A stretch of DNA of 5,625 bases, taken from NCBI GenBank assembly GCA_031255355.1, contig JAIRSR010000139.1, positions 1 through 5,625 of the forward strand, read 5' to 3'. Numbering within the stretch: position 1 is the stretch's first letter; each line of letters begins with the position of its first letter. The notes under the pieces are model-generated. The model was not told the origin of the DNA and ran no database searches. It saw only the letters and a program-made list of their open reading frames with translations. The DNA is from Clostridiales bacterium. GTDB taxonomy: Bacteria; Bacillota; Clostridia; Monoglobales; Firm-18. Of the stretch, positions 1 through 4,127 are shown piece after piece. A program made the translations under genes and the position numbers.

Positions 1-41
1 CGGACGCGGGGGAACTGCCGCCGCCGCGCAGGGGATTTTAG
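1..41 (+). CDS. Possible 3' end of an unidentified upstream gene
   Basis: Reading from base 3, twelve sense codons (ending Pro-Pro-Pro-Arg-Arg-Gly-Phe) lead to a TAG at 39-41, about ten bases before the ribosome binding site of the next gene. That is the usual spacing for the tail of an upstream operon member. Twelve codons are too few to recognise a family. The frame starting at base 2 is also open and is in frame with the ATG at 68, so the upstream gene could have ended before this window. This is a weak, position-based call. Confidence 0.2.
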   Translation, partial: DAGELPPPRRGF

Positions 42-51
42 ACAGGCTCTT

Positions 52-62
52 AGGAGGAGGGG
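52..62 (+). promoter_or_regulatory. Ribosome binding site fixing the ACT-protein start
   Basis: The purine run AGGAGGAGGGG lies five bases before the ATG at 68. It argues that translation starts here, even though the same frame stays open upstream to the window edge. Confidence 0.8.
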
Positions 63-67
63 AATCT

Positions 68-529
68 ATGGGGAATTTTTCAATCAGCAGTGTGGACGAC
101 GCGGCGTTGATCACGCTAACCAACGTGCCGAACACCTCTGCGGCGCTTGCCGATATTTTCACCAAGTTGGGCGGCGCGTCCGTCAACGTCGATATGATTT
201 GCCAAACCGCGCCGTATAAGGAAAAAATCAACCTTTCGTTTACGATAGACCAAAGCGACTTGACCGCGACGCTGACGGTGGTCGGCGGGTTGAAAAATGA
301 TTACGCGGGCTTGATGACGGAGGTGAGTTCGGGCAACTGCAAATTTATGATTTACAGCGAACTGCTCAAAACCCGCTGGGGTATTGCCGCACGGCTGTTT
401 CAGGCGTTGGCGGCAAACGGACTGCATATGAAACTGATTACCACTTCGGATGTTGAAATTTCCTTGCTTTTTGACCACAGCGACGCGGGGAAAGTCAACG
501 CCGTTTTGAACGCGGAATTTTCTGACTGA
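68..529 (+). CDS. Stand-alone tandem ACT-domain protein, aspartokinase regulatory-domain-like
   Basis: This 153-residue protein resembles only the C-terminal regulatory half of aspartate kinase. Residues ~8-75 form a first ACT unit: a strand with ITLTNVP, a helix with ALADIFTKLG, then VNVDMICQ and a strand with INLSFTID. Residues ~90-150 form a second unit with WGIAARLFQALAANGL, the MKLITTSDVEISLLFD segment and a closing helix. The kinase motifs are absent. ACT pairs in aspartokinase bind lysine or threonine and mediate feedback control. In this protein the usual VGVGM-type stretch before the second helix is replaced by FMIYSELLKTRWG, so its ligand may differ. It could be a free amino-acid sensor, a detached regulatory subunit like the separately translated aspartokinase II beta chain of Bacillus, or a partner of an unseen enzyme. 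The start is set by the strong ribosome binding site at 52-62. A terminator follows 11 bases after the stop. The family call is firm, but the precise role is not known. Confidence 0.85.
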   Translation: MGNFSISSVDDAALITLTNVPNTSAALADIFTKLGGASVNVDMICQTAPYKEKINLSFTIDQSDLTATLTVVGGLKNDYAGLMTEVSSGNCKFMIYSELLKTRWGIAARLFQALAANGLHMKLITTSDVEISLLFDHSDAGKVNAVLNAEFSD

Positions 530-540
530 AAACTCGCTGT

Positions 541-565
541 GTGCCGCTTTTGCGGCACTTTTTTT
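541..565 (+). terminator. Intrinsic terminator after the ACT-domain gene
   Basis: GTGCCGC (541-547) pairs perfectly with GCGGCAC (552-558) around a TTTT loop and is followed at once by seven T residues (559-565). It separates the ACT gene from the PRC-barrel gene. Confidence 0.93.
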
Positions 566-612
566 GTGTTATAAAAACTTCCTTAAACTTACGGCGGTTT
601 TGTTTTTCCGTA

Positions 613-642
613 TTGCAGGGGAATCGCTTTAGAGGTTATATT
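613..642 (+). promoter_or_regulatory. Weak candidate sigma-A promoter for the PRC-barrel gene
   Basis: TTGCAG (613-618) and TATATT (637-642) are separated by 18 bases. The -10 matches the consensus at five of six positions, the -35 at only three. Transcription would start near 649, giving a leader of about 30 bases. A promoter is expected because the strong terminator at 541-565 lies just upstream, but this exact site is uncertain. The rest of 566-679 shows no other convincing signal. Confidence 0.35.
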
Positions 643-679
643 TTTCGCCGAATCACGCATACTAATTGCGGGTGATGGT

Positions 680-1159
680 ATGAATAAGGCGAGTAAATTG
701 TTGGATTTGCCTGTTATCGGCGCGGACGGCAAGCGGCTGGGCAGGATTACCGATATTTTGTTTGACGCGCGAACCATGCGGGTCGCGGGATATTACGTCG
801 CTGCGGGAACCGTGCTTAGGATCCCGCGCTATTTGGCGGCGGGCAGTGTGCAAAAAATAGACGGCGGCGGGGTGCGCGTCGCGGATAAAACCGCTTTTTT
901 GCCTACGCGCCGCGCGGAACAGGGCGAAAATTACAAAACCTTTCACCGTGACGCGGCGGGGGCGGCAATGATTCAAAACGGCGGCAAAATCGGGCGGATC
1001 AGCGATATGCTGTTTCGGACGGAGCGCGGGGAAATCACGCGCTTTGAGGTTTCCAACGGCTTTGCGGAGGATATTTTGCGCGGCAGAAAAAATATTCACG
1101 CTAATAAGGACGCTGTTTTTGGTAATAATAATGTTGAGATTACTGATAAGGGAGTGTAA
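680..1159 (+). CDS. Tandem PRC-barrel domain protein
   Basis: The 159-residue product contains two copies of the PRC-barrel fold. Copy one (residues ~4-70) carries LLDLPVIGADGKRLGRITDI followed by a LFDARTMRVAGYYV strand. Copy two (residues ~93-156) repeats the pattern as GAAMIQNGGKIGRISDMLF, then GEITRFEVSNG and a closing NVEITDKG. PRC barrels are small beta-barrels found in photosynthetic reaction-centre H subunits, RimM and the sporulation-associated YlmC/YmxH proteins of Firmicutes. They usually mediate protein-protein contacts rather than catalysis. YlmC/YmxH proteins are about 80-90 residues with one barrel, so this one is about double length. There is no signal peptide or membrane segment, so it is probably cytoplasmic. 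The start is supported by GGGTGAT (670-676), although the gap to the ATG at 680 is short. The next gene begins four bases after the stop, suggesting co-expression. The domain call is good, but the function is unknown. Confidence 0.8.
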   Translation: MNKASKLLDLPVIGADGKRLGRITDILFDARTMRVAGYYVAAGTVLRIPRYLAAGSVQKIDGGGVRVADKTAFLPTRRAEQGENYKTFHRDAAGAAMIQNGGKIGRISDMLFRTERGEITRFEVSNGFAEDILRGRKNIHANKDAVFGNNNVEITDKGV

Positions 1160-1163
1160 CGCC

Positions 1164-1340
1164 ATGAATACAGGCTCATTTGTCAAGGGTATGGTGACGG
1201 GCGCGATTGTCGGCATGGGGATTTCTATGGTCGCCCATCCCGTTGACGAGCGCGACCGCCGCCGCATCGCGCGGAAAACATCAAAGATGTTTACGACGAT
1301 CGGCACGATAGCGGATAATATCCTCGACGCTGTAAAATAA
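1164..1340 (+). CDS. Small glycine-zipper membrane peptide, YtxH-like
   Basis: This is a 58-residue protein. Residues ~6-24 form one hydrophobic segment with glycines spaced every four residues (G9, G13, G17, then S21), a glycine-zipper pattern that favours close packing of membrane helices. A strongly charged patch follows (residues 28-38, rich in Asp, Glu and Arg), then a short amphipathic helix (~43-57). This architecture resembles YtxH-like and other small general-stress membrane proteins, but the similarity is in shape rather than clear sequence identity. The ATG at 1164 is preceded by GGGAG (1150-1154) and lies four bases after the PRC-barrel stop, so the two genes are probably translated from one transcript. 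A longer reading from 1044 in this frame overlaps the PRC gene, lacks a comparable ribosome binding site and is unlikely to be used. The function is unknown. It may recruit or be regulated with the PRC-barrel protein. Confidence 0.7.
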   Translation: MNTGSFVKGMVTGAIVGMGISMVAHPVDERDRRRIARKTSKMFTTIGTIADNILDAVK

Positions 1341-1344
1341 CCGA

Positions 1345-1365
1345 TACGGCGCGGCCCGCGCCGTA
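1345..1365 (+). other. Perfect GC-rich hairpin without a T-tract
   Basis: TACGGCGCG (1345-1353) pairs perfectly with CGCGCCGTA (1357-1365) around a three-base loop, five bases after the stop of the small membrane-peptide gene. No run of T follows, so it is not a standard intrinsic terminator. It could stabilise the upstream mRNA end or cause pausing between the upstream pair and the AI-2E-family gene. Confidence 0.6.
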
Positions 1366-1420
1366 CATAGCGGAACTACCCTACGGAAGCACACCGAATT
1401 ACCGGGATAAAGGAGCAGGA

Positions 1421-2416
1421 ATGAAAAGACCCGCGTTACTCATAGCAATCGCGATTGCCGCCGCCGCTTTGCTGTTCGCGGCGCGTGAAAGCCTAACGCC
1501 TTTGTTTTTCGGGCTTGCGTTCGCGTATCTTTTTTCACCGGCGGTCGGGCGGTTGGAGCGGAGCGGCGTTAAAAGACGTTCCGCTCTTGTTTGCGTATAC
1601 GCGATTGCCGCCGCGCTCGTTTTCGCGGTGTTTTGGATTGGCATACCGTATCTGATGCGGGGAATCTCGGCGTTGCAAAAGACGTTATCTGACTATTTCG
1701 GCAATATTTCCTTTGAGTTCCTCAAAAGCGCGGACGGCATAGCGTCCCGGTTCGGCGCGGAAATTTTCGGCTACATCGGCGGCGCGGCGACGACGCTTGC
1801 TTCCGCTACCGTCGCGGTGGTCAACGCCGCGCTCGGGCTGGCGCTCAGTTTTTATATGCTGTTGGACAGGGAGAAAATCCTGTCCGCGTTGGCGGGGCTG
1901 GTTCCGGCGGGGCGCATCCCGGCGGAATGGCGGCGGTTTTTTGCTAACGTCCTCCGCAGTGTGGACGCGGTACTCCGGCGGTTTTTGCTGGGGCAACTCG
2001 GCGTTGCCGCCGTCATGAGCGGGCTGCTGTTTGCCGGGCTTGCGGCGTTGGGCGTACGGTACGCGCTTTTGCTTGCGGTGTTGGCGGGAGTGTTAGAAAT
2101 TATACCGTATTTCGGCGCGTTTTTGGGCGCGGTTCCCGCGGTTGCCGCCGCGCTTGCGCAATCACCCCGCAAAGCGGTGTGGACGGCGGTTTTATTTATC
2201 GCGGTGCAACAGTTGGAGGGCGCGTATATTTCGCCGAAAATCCTCGGTGATTACGTCGGGCTTCACCCGATTGTTACGATTATGGCGGTCATCGTCGGCG
2301 GCAGGCTGTTTGGGGTCGCGGGTATGCTGCTTGCCGTGCCCGCGTGCGGTATTTTGCGCTCCGTAGCAGGGGAACTGATTGAGGCGTTGGGCGGCGGCGC
2401 GGCGGAGGAGGAGTAA
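1421..2416 (+). CDS. AI-2E family transporter (PerM/UPF0118-type membrane protein)
   Basis: The 331-residue integral membrane protein has the family's layout. Two hydrophobic segments lie near the N-terminus (residues ~4-20 and 26-40), then ~54-76, a soluble stretch of about 55 residues, ~130-147, and a dense C-terminal block of helices (~190-315). The diagnostic C-terminal signature is intact: LLEIIPYFG-like (VLEIIPYFGAFLGAVPA, residues 224-240), QQLEG (263-267), SPKILGDYVGLHP (271-283) and GMLLAVPACG (301-310). Members have been linked to autoinducer-2 export (TqsA), to sodium/proton antiport, and as YtvI-like proteins to sporulating Firmicutes. The substrate cannot be read from sequence, so the AI-2 name is only a family label. 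AAGGAG (1410-1415) lies five bases before the ATG. No clear promoter is visible in the 80-base gap after the membrane-peptide gene, so read-through past the 1345-1365 hairpin is likely. A strong terminator follows. Confidence 0.92.
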   Translation: MKRPALLIAIAIAAAALLFAARESLTPLFFGLAFAYLFSPAVGRLERSGVKRRSALVCVYAIAAALVFAVFWIGIPYLMRGISALQKTLSDYFGNISFEFLKSADGIASRFGAEIFGYIGGAATTLASATVAVVNAALGLALSFYMLLDREKILSALAGLVPAGRIPAEWRRFFANVLRSVDAVLRRFLLGQLGVAAVMSGLLFAGLAALGVRYALLLAVLAGVLEIIPYFGAFLGAVPAVAAALAQSPRKAVWTAVLFIAVQQLEGAYISPKILGDYVGLHPIVTIMAVIVGGRLFGVAGMLLAVPACGILRSVAGELIEALGGGAAEEE

Positions 2417-2458
2417 GGCGTACCAAGCAACACGCTGTAACTATCTGAAATTAAAGGA

Positions 2459-2501
2459 ATCCGGGTCATACGGCATACCGCCGTGTAACCCGGATTTTTT
2501 T
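2459..2501 (+). terminator. Long bipartite intrinsic terminator after the AI-2E-family gene
   Basis: ATCCGGGT (2459-2466) pairs with ACCCGGAT (2488-2495). After one C/A mismatch, the stem continues through two more pairs and ACGGC (2470-2474) with GCCGT (2480-2484) around a five-base loop. This gives about 15 pairs, followed by a seven-base T run (2495-2501). Confidence 0.95.
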
Positions 2502-2542
2502 GTAATGTAAAAGCGGAACCGAGGTTACATAAGTTTACATAA
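2501..2542 (+). promoter_or_regulatory. Candidate regulator site: two TGTAA and two TTACA elements
   Basis: TGTAA occurs at 2501-2505 and 2506-2510, and its complement TTACA at 2525-2529 and 2535-2539. The last two sit inside TTACATAA repeats spaced exactly ten bases apart, about 30 bases upstream of the -35 box at 2571. Tandem TTWACA/TGTWA motifs are what PhoP- and WalR-type OmpR-family regulators recognise in Firmicutes, and WalR controls cell-wall hydrolase genes. The ten-base period is one short of the usual eleven for WalR. The site is a plausible operator, but the regulator is inferred. Confidence 0.4.
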
Positions 2543-2570
2543 TTCTGACTATTTTGGATAAAACCGCGCT

Positions 2571-2599
2571 TTGACAAAGCGAAAAATCAAGTCTATAAT
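2571..2599 (+). promoter_or_regulatory. Consensus sigma-A promoter of the cell-wall hydrolase gene
   Basis: TTGACA (2571-2576) and TATAAT (2594-2599) are both perfect matches to the consensus, with the optimal 17-base spacer. Transcription should start near 2606, leaving a leader of about 34 bases before the ATG at 2640. The TTG at 2571, which could be read as an upstream start codon, is the -35 box itself and would not be transcribed from this promoter. Confidence 0.92.
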
Positions 2600-2627
2600 G
2601 ATTATGTCTGTTCTACTCCAATTCCAC

Positions 2628-2636
2628 GGAGGTGAT
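2628..2636 (+). promoter_or_regulatory. Extended Shine-Dalgarno deciding the hydrolase start
   Basis: GGAGGTGAT is an uninterrupted nine-base complement of the 16S rRNA tail, with seven bases between GGAGG and the ATG at 2640. It places the start at the beginning of the signal peptide rather than 23 codons upstream. Confidence 0.92.
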
Positions 2637-2639
2637 TGC

Positions 2640-3494
2640 ATGAAACGGAGTGTATACGCGCTGGCGTTGGCGATCGTCTTGTTCGTTAGCGCGGGCGGGT
2701 CGGGAAGCGCGGCGGTGCCGTCGTTCCCTATCGTCAAAAGCGGCAGCGCGGGAGCAAACGCGGCGGCGGCGCAGTATCTGCTGAATCACAGAGGATACCG
2801 CCTTGCCGTTGACGGCAAAATCGGCGTTGCGGGCGCGGACGCGATCCGTCGGTTTCAGATGAGCGGCGGGCTGGTCGCGGACGGCATCGCGGGGCAGGCG
2901 ACCTTTGCGGCGTTGACGGAAACGGTAAGGCGCGGCACGAGGAATGACGCGGTGCGGGCGGCGCAGTACCTGCTGAAATACAAGCACGGCGCGGCGATTG
3001 GCGTGGACGGGATTTTCGGCGCGGAGACCCTCGCGGCGGTAAAGCGGTTCCAGAGCGGCGCGGGAATCACCGCCGACGGCATTGTCGGGCAAATCACATG
3101 GCGGTACTTGTTCGGAAGCGGCGGTACGCGGACGGCAACCCCGGCGGATACGGCGATTGCCAAGGCGAAAAGTCTGCTCGGCGCGACGGCGTATAACGGC
3201 TATTGTCAACGCTTTGTGCGCATCTGCTTTGAGGCGGCGGGCATTACAGGGTATGCCGCCACCGCGAGCGCGGCGTGGGGGAGGTGGGGGGCATCCTCCT
3301 CTGCGGAGAACATCCCGAAAGGCGCGGTGGTGTATTTTGATACGTCCTCCAGCGGCCACGCCGGGATTTTCACAGGCGACGGCTACGTCATACACGCCGC
3401 GCAAACCGTCAAAACGGAACCCTTTGACGCCATGTGCGCGAAGTACCGCTATATCGGATGGGGCTATCAGGGCGGCGTAAATCCAAACTTGTAG
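2640..3494 (+). CDS. Secreted cell-wall hydrolase: two peptidoglycan-binding domains plus NlpC/P60-like domain
   Basis: The 284-residue protein begins with a signal peptide: Lys-Arg, a hydrophobic core at residues ~5-18, then a small-residue region to about 25. Two PG_binding_1 repeats follow. The first (~30-93) contains AAAAQYLLNHRGYRLAVDGK, AIRRFQ and DGIAGQATFAAL. The second (~97-157) contains AVRAAQYLLKY, GVDGIFGAETLAAVKRFQ and DGIVGQITW. A short Thr/Pro linker leads to a C-terminal NlpC/P60- or CHAP-like papain-fold domain (~170-284). Its probable catalytic residues are Cys189 (in NGYCQRFVR), His240 (SGHAGIF) and His252 (YVIHAA). Such enzymes cut peptide bonds in peptidoglycan during growth, division or spore germination. 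The Cys is followed by Gln instead of the common Ser, so bond specificity is open, and assignment between NlpC/P60 and CHAP is not certain. The gene has its own perfect promoter and a possible upstream operator, and lies alone between a terminator and the rpsO promoter. No intrinsic terminator is visible after its TAG. Confidence 0.9.
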   Translation: MKRSVYALALAIVLFVSAGGSGSAAVPSFPIVKSGSAGANAAAAQYLLNHRGYRLAVDGKIGVAGADAIRRFQMSGGLVADGIAGQATFAALTETVRRGTRNDAVRAAQYLLKYKHGAAIGVDGIFGAETLAAVKRFQSGAGITADGIVGQITWRYLFGSGGTRTATPADTAIAKAKSLLGATAYNGYCQRFVRICFEAAGITGYAATASAAWGRWGASSSAENIPKGAVVYFDTSSSGHAGIFTGDGYVIHAAQTVKTEPFDAMCAKYRYIGWGYQGGVNPNL

Positions 3495-3535
3495 CCCCGC
3501 CGCCGCAGTGCGTTTATGCGGTGTGTAAAAATTGC

Positions 3536-3564
3536 TTGACAAACGGTTTTGGTTATGTTAAAAT
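3536..3564 (+). promoter_or_regulatory. Strong sigma-A promoter of rpsO
   Basis: TTGACA (3536-3541) and TAAAAT (3559-3564) are separated by 17 bases; only one base departs from the consensus. Transcription should begin near 3571, giving a leader of about 77 bases. Confidence 0.9.
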
Positions 3565-3596
3565 AATTACGCTGTGCGGGGTTTCGGGAAAAAACG

Positions 3597-3645
3597 CCAC
3601 TTACCCGTTGCTCGGTACTCGCGATAAAAGATGAGTGGAGGTAGG
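3597..3645 (+). promoter_or_regulatory. Structured rpsO leader covering the ribosome binding site
   Basis: CCACTT (3597-3602) can pair with GAGTGG (3633-3638), the last base pair on the leader side being a G-T wobble. It encloses a small CCG/CGG hairpin (3605-3607 with 3613-3615). Alternatively CTTACC (3600-3605) can pair with GGTAGG (3640-3645). Both use part of the GGAGGT ribosome binding site (3637-3642), and they exclude each other. Autogenous control of rpsO by S15 binding its leader is known in several bacteria with unrelated leader folds, so a regulatory role is reasonable. The pairing was done by eye and no match to a described S15 leader family is claimed. Confidence 0.4.
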
Positions 3646-3647
3646 AT

Positions 3648-3911
3648 ATGTTTAAGGAGCAAAAGCAGGACATCATTGACGCGTACAAGACACACGCAAG
3701 CGACACAGGTTCGCCCGAGGTACAGGTTGCGATTCTTACGGAGCGCATCAATCATCTGAACGAGCATTTGAAAATCAACAAAAAGGACCATCACTCCAGG
3801 CGGGGTCTTTTGAAAATGGTCGGACAGCGCAGAGGGCTTTTGAATTATTTGGCGAAAAAGGATATTGAAAGGTACAGAACCTTGATTGACAGGCTTGGTT
3901 TAAGGCACTAA
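3648..3911 (+). CDS. rpsO: 30S ribosomal protein S15
   Basis: The 87-residue protein matches S15 along its whole length (the family is usually 88-89 residues). Hallmarks are the TGSPEVQVAILTERINHLNEHL stretch at residues ~20-41, KKDHHSRRGLLKMVGQRRGLL (~45-65) with the rRNA-contacting His-His-Ser-Arg-Arg, and the C-terminal YRTLIDRLGLRH. S15 is a primary binder of the 16S rRNA central domain, nucleates the platform of the small subunit and takes part in an inter-subunit bridge. GGAGGT (3637-3642) lies five bases before the ATG. The gene has its own strong promoter and a foldable leader that may allow S15 to repress its own translation. It is followed by an intrinsic terminator and then pnp, the classical rpsO-pnp order. 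Confidence 0.98.
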   Translation: MFKEQKQDIIDAYKTHASDTGSPEVQVAILTERINHLNEHLKINKKDHHSRRGLLKMVGQRRGLLNYLAKKDIERYRTLIDRLGLRH

Positions 3912-3914
3912 GTG

Positions 3915-3949
3915 ACGGGCGGACAATTTGCGTCCGCCTGTTCTTTTGT
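3915..3949 (+). terminator. Intrinsic terminator between rpsO and pnp
   Basis: Bases 3915-3924 pair with 3932-3941 as a ten-pair stem (one G-T wobble) around a seven-base loop, followed by TTCTTTTGT. The stem begins four bases after the rpsO stop codon. It should end much of the rpsO transcript, although the T-tract is interrupted by C and may allow read-through into pnp. Confidence 0.85.
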
Positions 3950-4013
3950 ATAGGAAACCTATTCGCCTATCCGTTGTAAAAGTGTGCGCGGAGTTGGCGG
4001 ACAGGTCTATTAA

Positions 4014-4106
4014 AAAAGAAACAGTTCGTTAGCAGTTAATTAACCGTCCGAAGCGGTGGAACAGGGACGGCGGGGCGGTTCATTAAGTGCTAATGCTGTT
4101 TCTTTT
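4014..4106 (+). promoter_or_regulatory. Long imperfect hairpin in the pnp leader
   Basis: AAAAGAAACAG (4014-4024) pairs perfectly with CTGTTTCTTTT (4096-4106). After a small asymmetric loop, TTAGCA (4029-4034) pairs with TGCTAA (4088-4093), TTAAT (4036-4040) with ATTAA (4082-4086), and AACCGTCC (4042-4049) with GGGCGGTT (4073-4080) with one wobble. This gives about 30 pairs over a 93-base hairpin that ends nine bases before the GGGAGG ribosome binding site. In Escherichia coli, a long leader stem is cut by RNase III and is the basis of PNPase autocontrol; a similar role here is inferred. An alternative apex pairs CCGTCC (4044-4049) with GGACGG (4065-4070). Confidence 0.65.
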
Positions 4107-4114
4107 GAAAAAAC

Positions 4115-4120
4115 GGGAGG
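4115..4120 (+). promoter_or_regulatory. pnp ribosome binding site
   Basis: GGGAGG lies seven bases before the ATG at 4128, separated by a T and an A-rich spacer. It sits just outside the long hairpin, so the hairpin would not directly mask it but could affect access. Confidence 0.8.
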
Positions 4121-4127
4121 TAAAAAA

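Noticed and set aside
2..67. In-frame upstream extension of the ACT protein, making it the end of a complete aspartokinase
   Set aside because: The 22 open codons do not resemble the end of the aspartokinase catalytic domain, and a strong ribosome binding site lies just before the ATG at 68. The view is limited by the window edge.
636..666. Sigma-E-like sporulation promoter (TTATATT, 15-base gap, CATACTAA) before the PRC-barrel gene
   Set aside because: The match is attractive for a YlmC/YmxH-like gene, but the start of transcription would fall inside the GGGTGAT ribosome binding site, leaving almost no leader.
662..1306. 214-codon open frame on the minus strand opposite the PRC-barrel and small-peptide genes
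   Set aside because: It has no recognisable motifs and crosses two supported + strand genes, including the junction between them.
2571..2639. TTG-initiated N-terminal extension of the cell-wall hydrolase by 23 codons
   Set aside because: The TTG is the first half of a perfect -35 box, and transcription should begin near 2606. A perfect ribosome binding site and signal peptide support the ATG at 2640.
2613..3542. 309-codon open frame on the minus strand opposite the hydrolase gene
   Set aside because: It is Arg/Ala/Pro-rich with no recognisable domain and no supporting start signals, and it lies entirely over a well-supported gene in GC-rich DNA, where antisense frames stay open by chance.
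4053..4080. Possible T-box antiterminator motif (GGTGGAAC-like) in the pnp leader
   Set aside because: It only partly resembles the conserved T-box sequence. There is no specifier stem or downstream terminator, and pnp is not an amino-acid-responsive gene.
4014..4106. Miniature inverted-repeat transposable element explaining the pnp leader hairpin
   Set aside because: The flanking bases show no target-site duplication and no second copy is visible in the window. A genome-wide copy search would settle it; several near-identical copies elsewhere would revive the idea.
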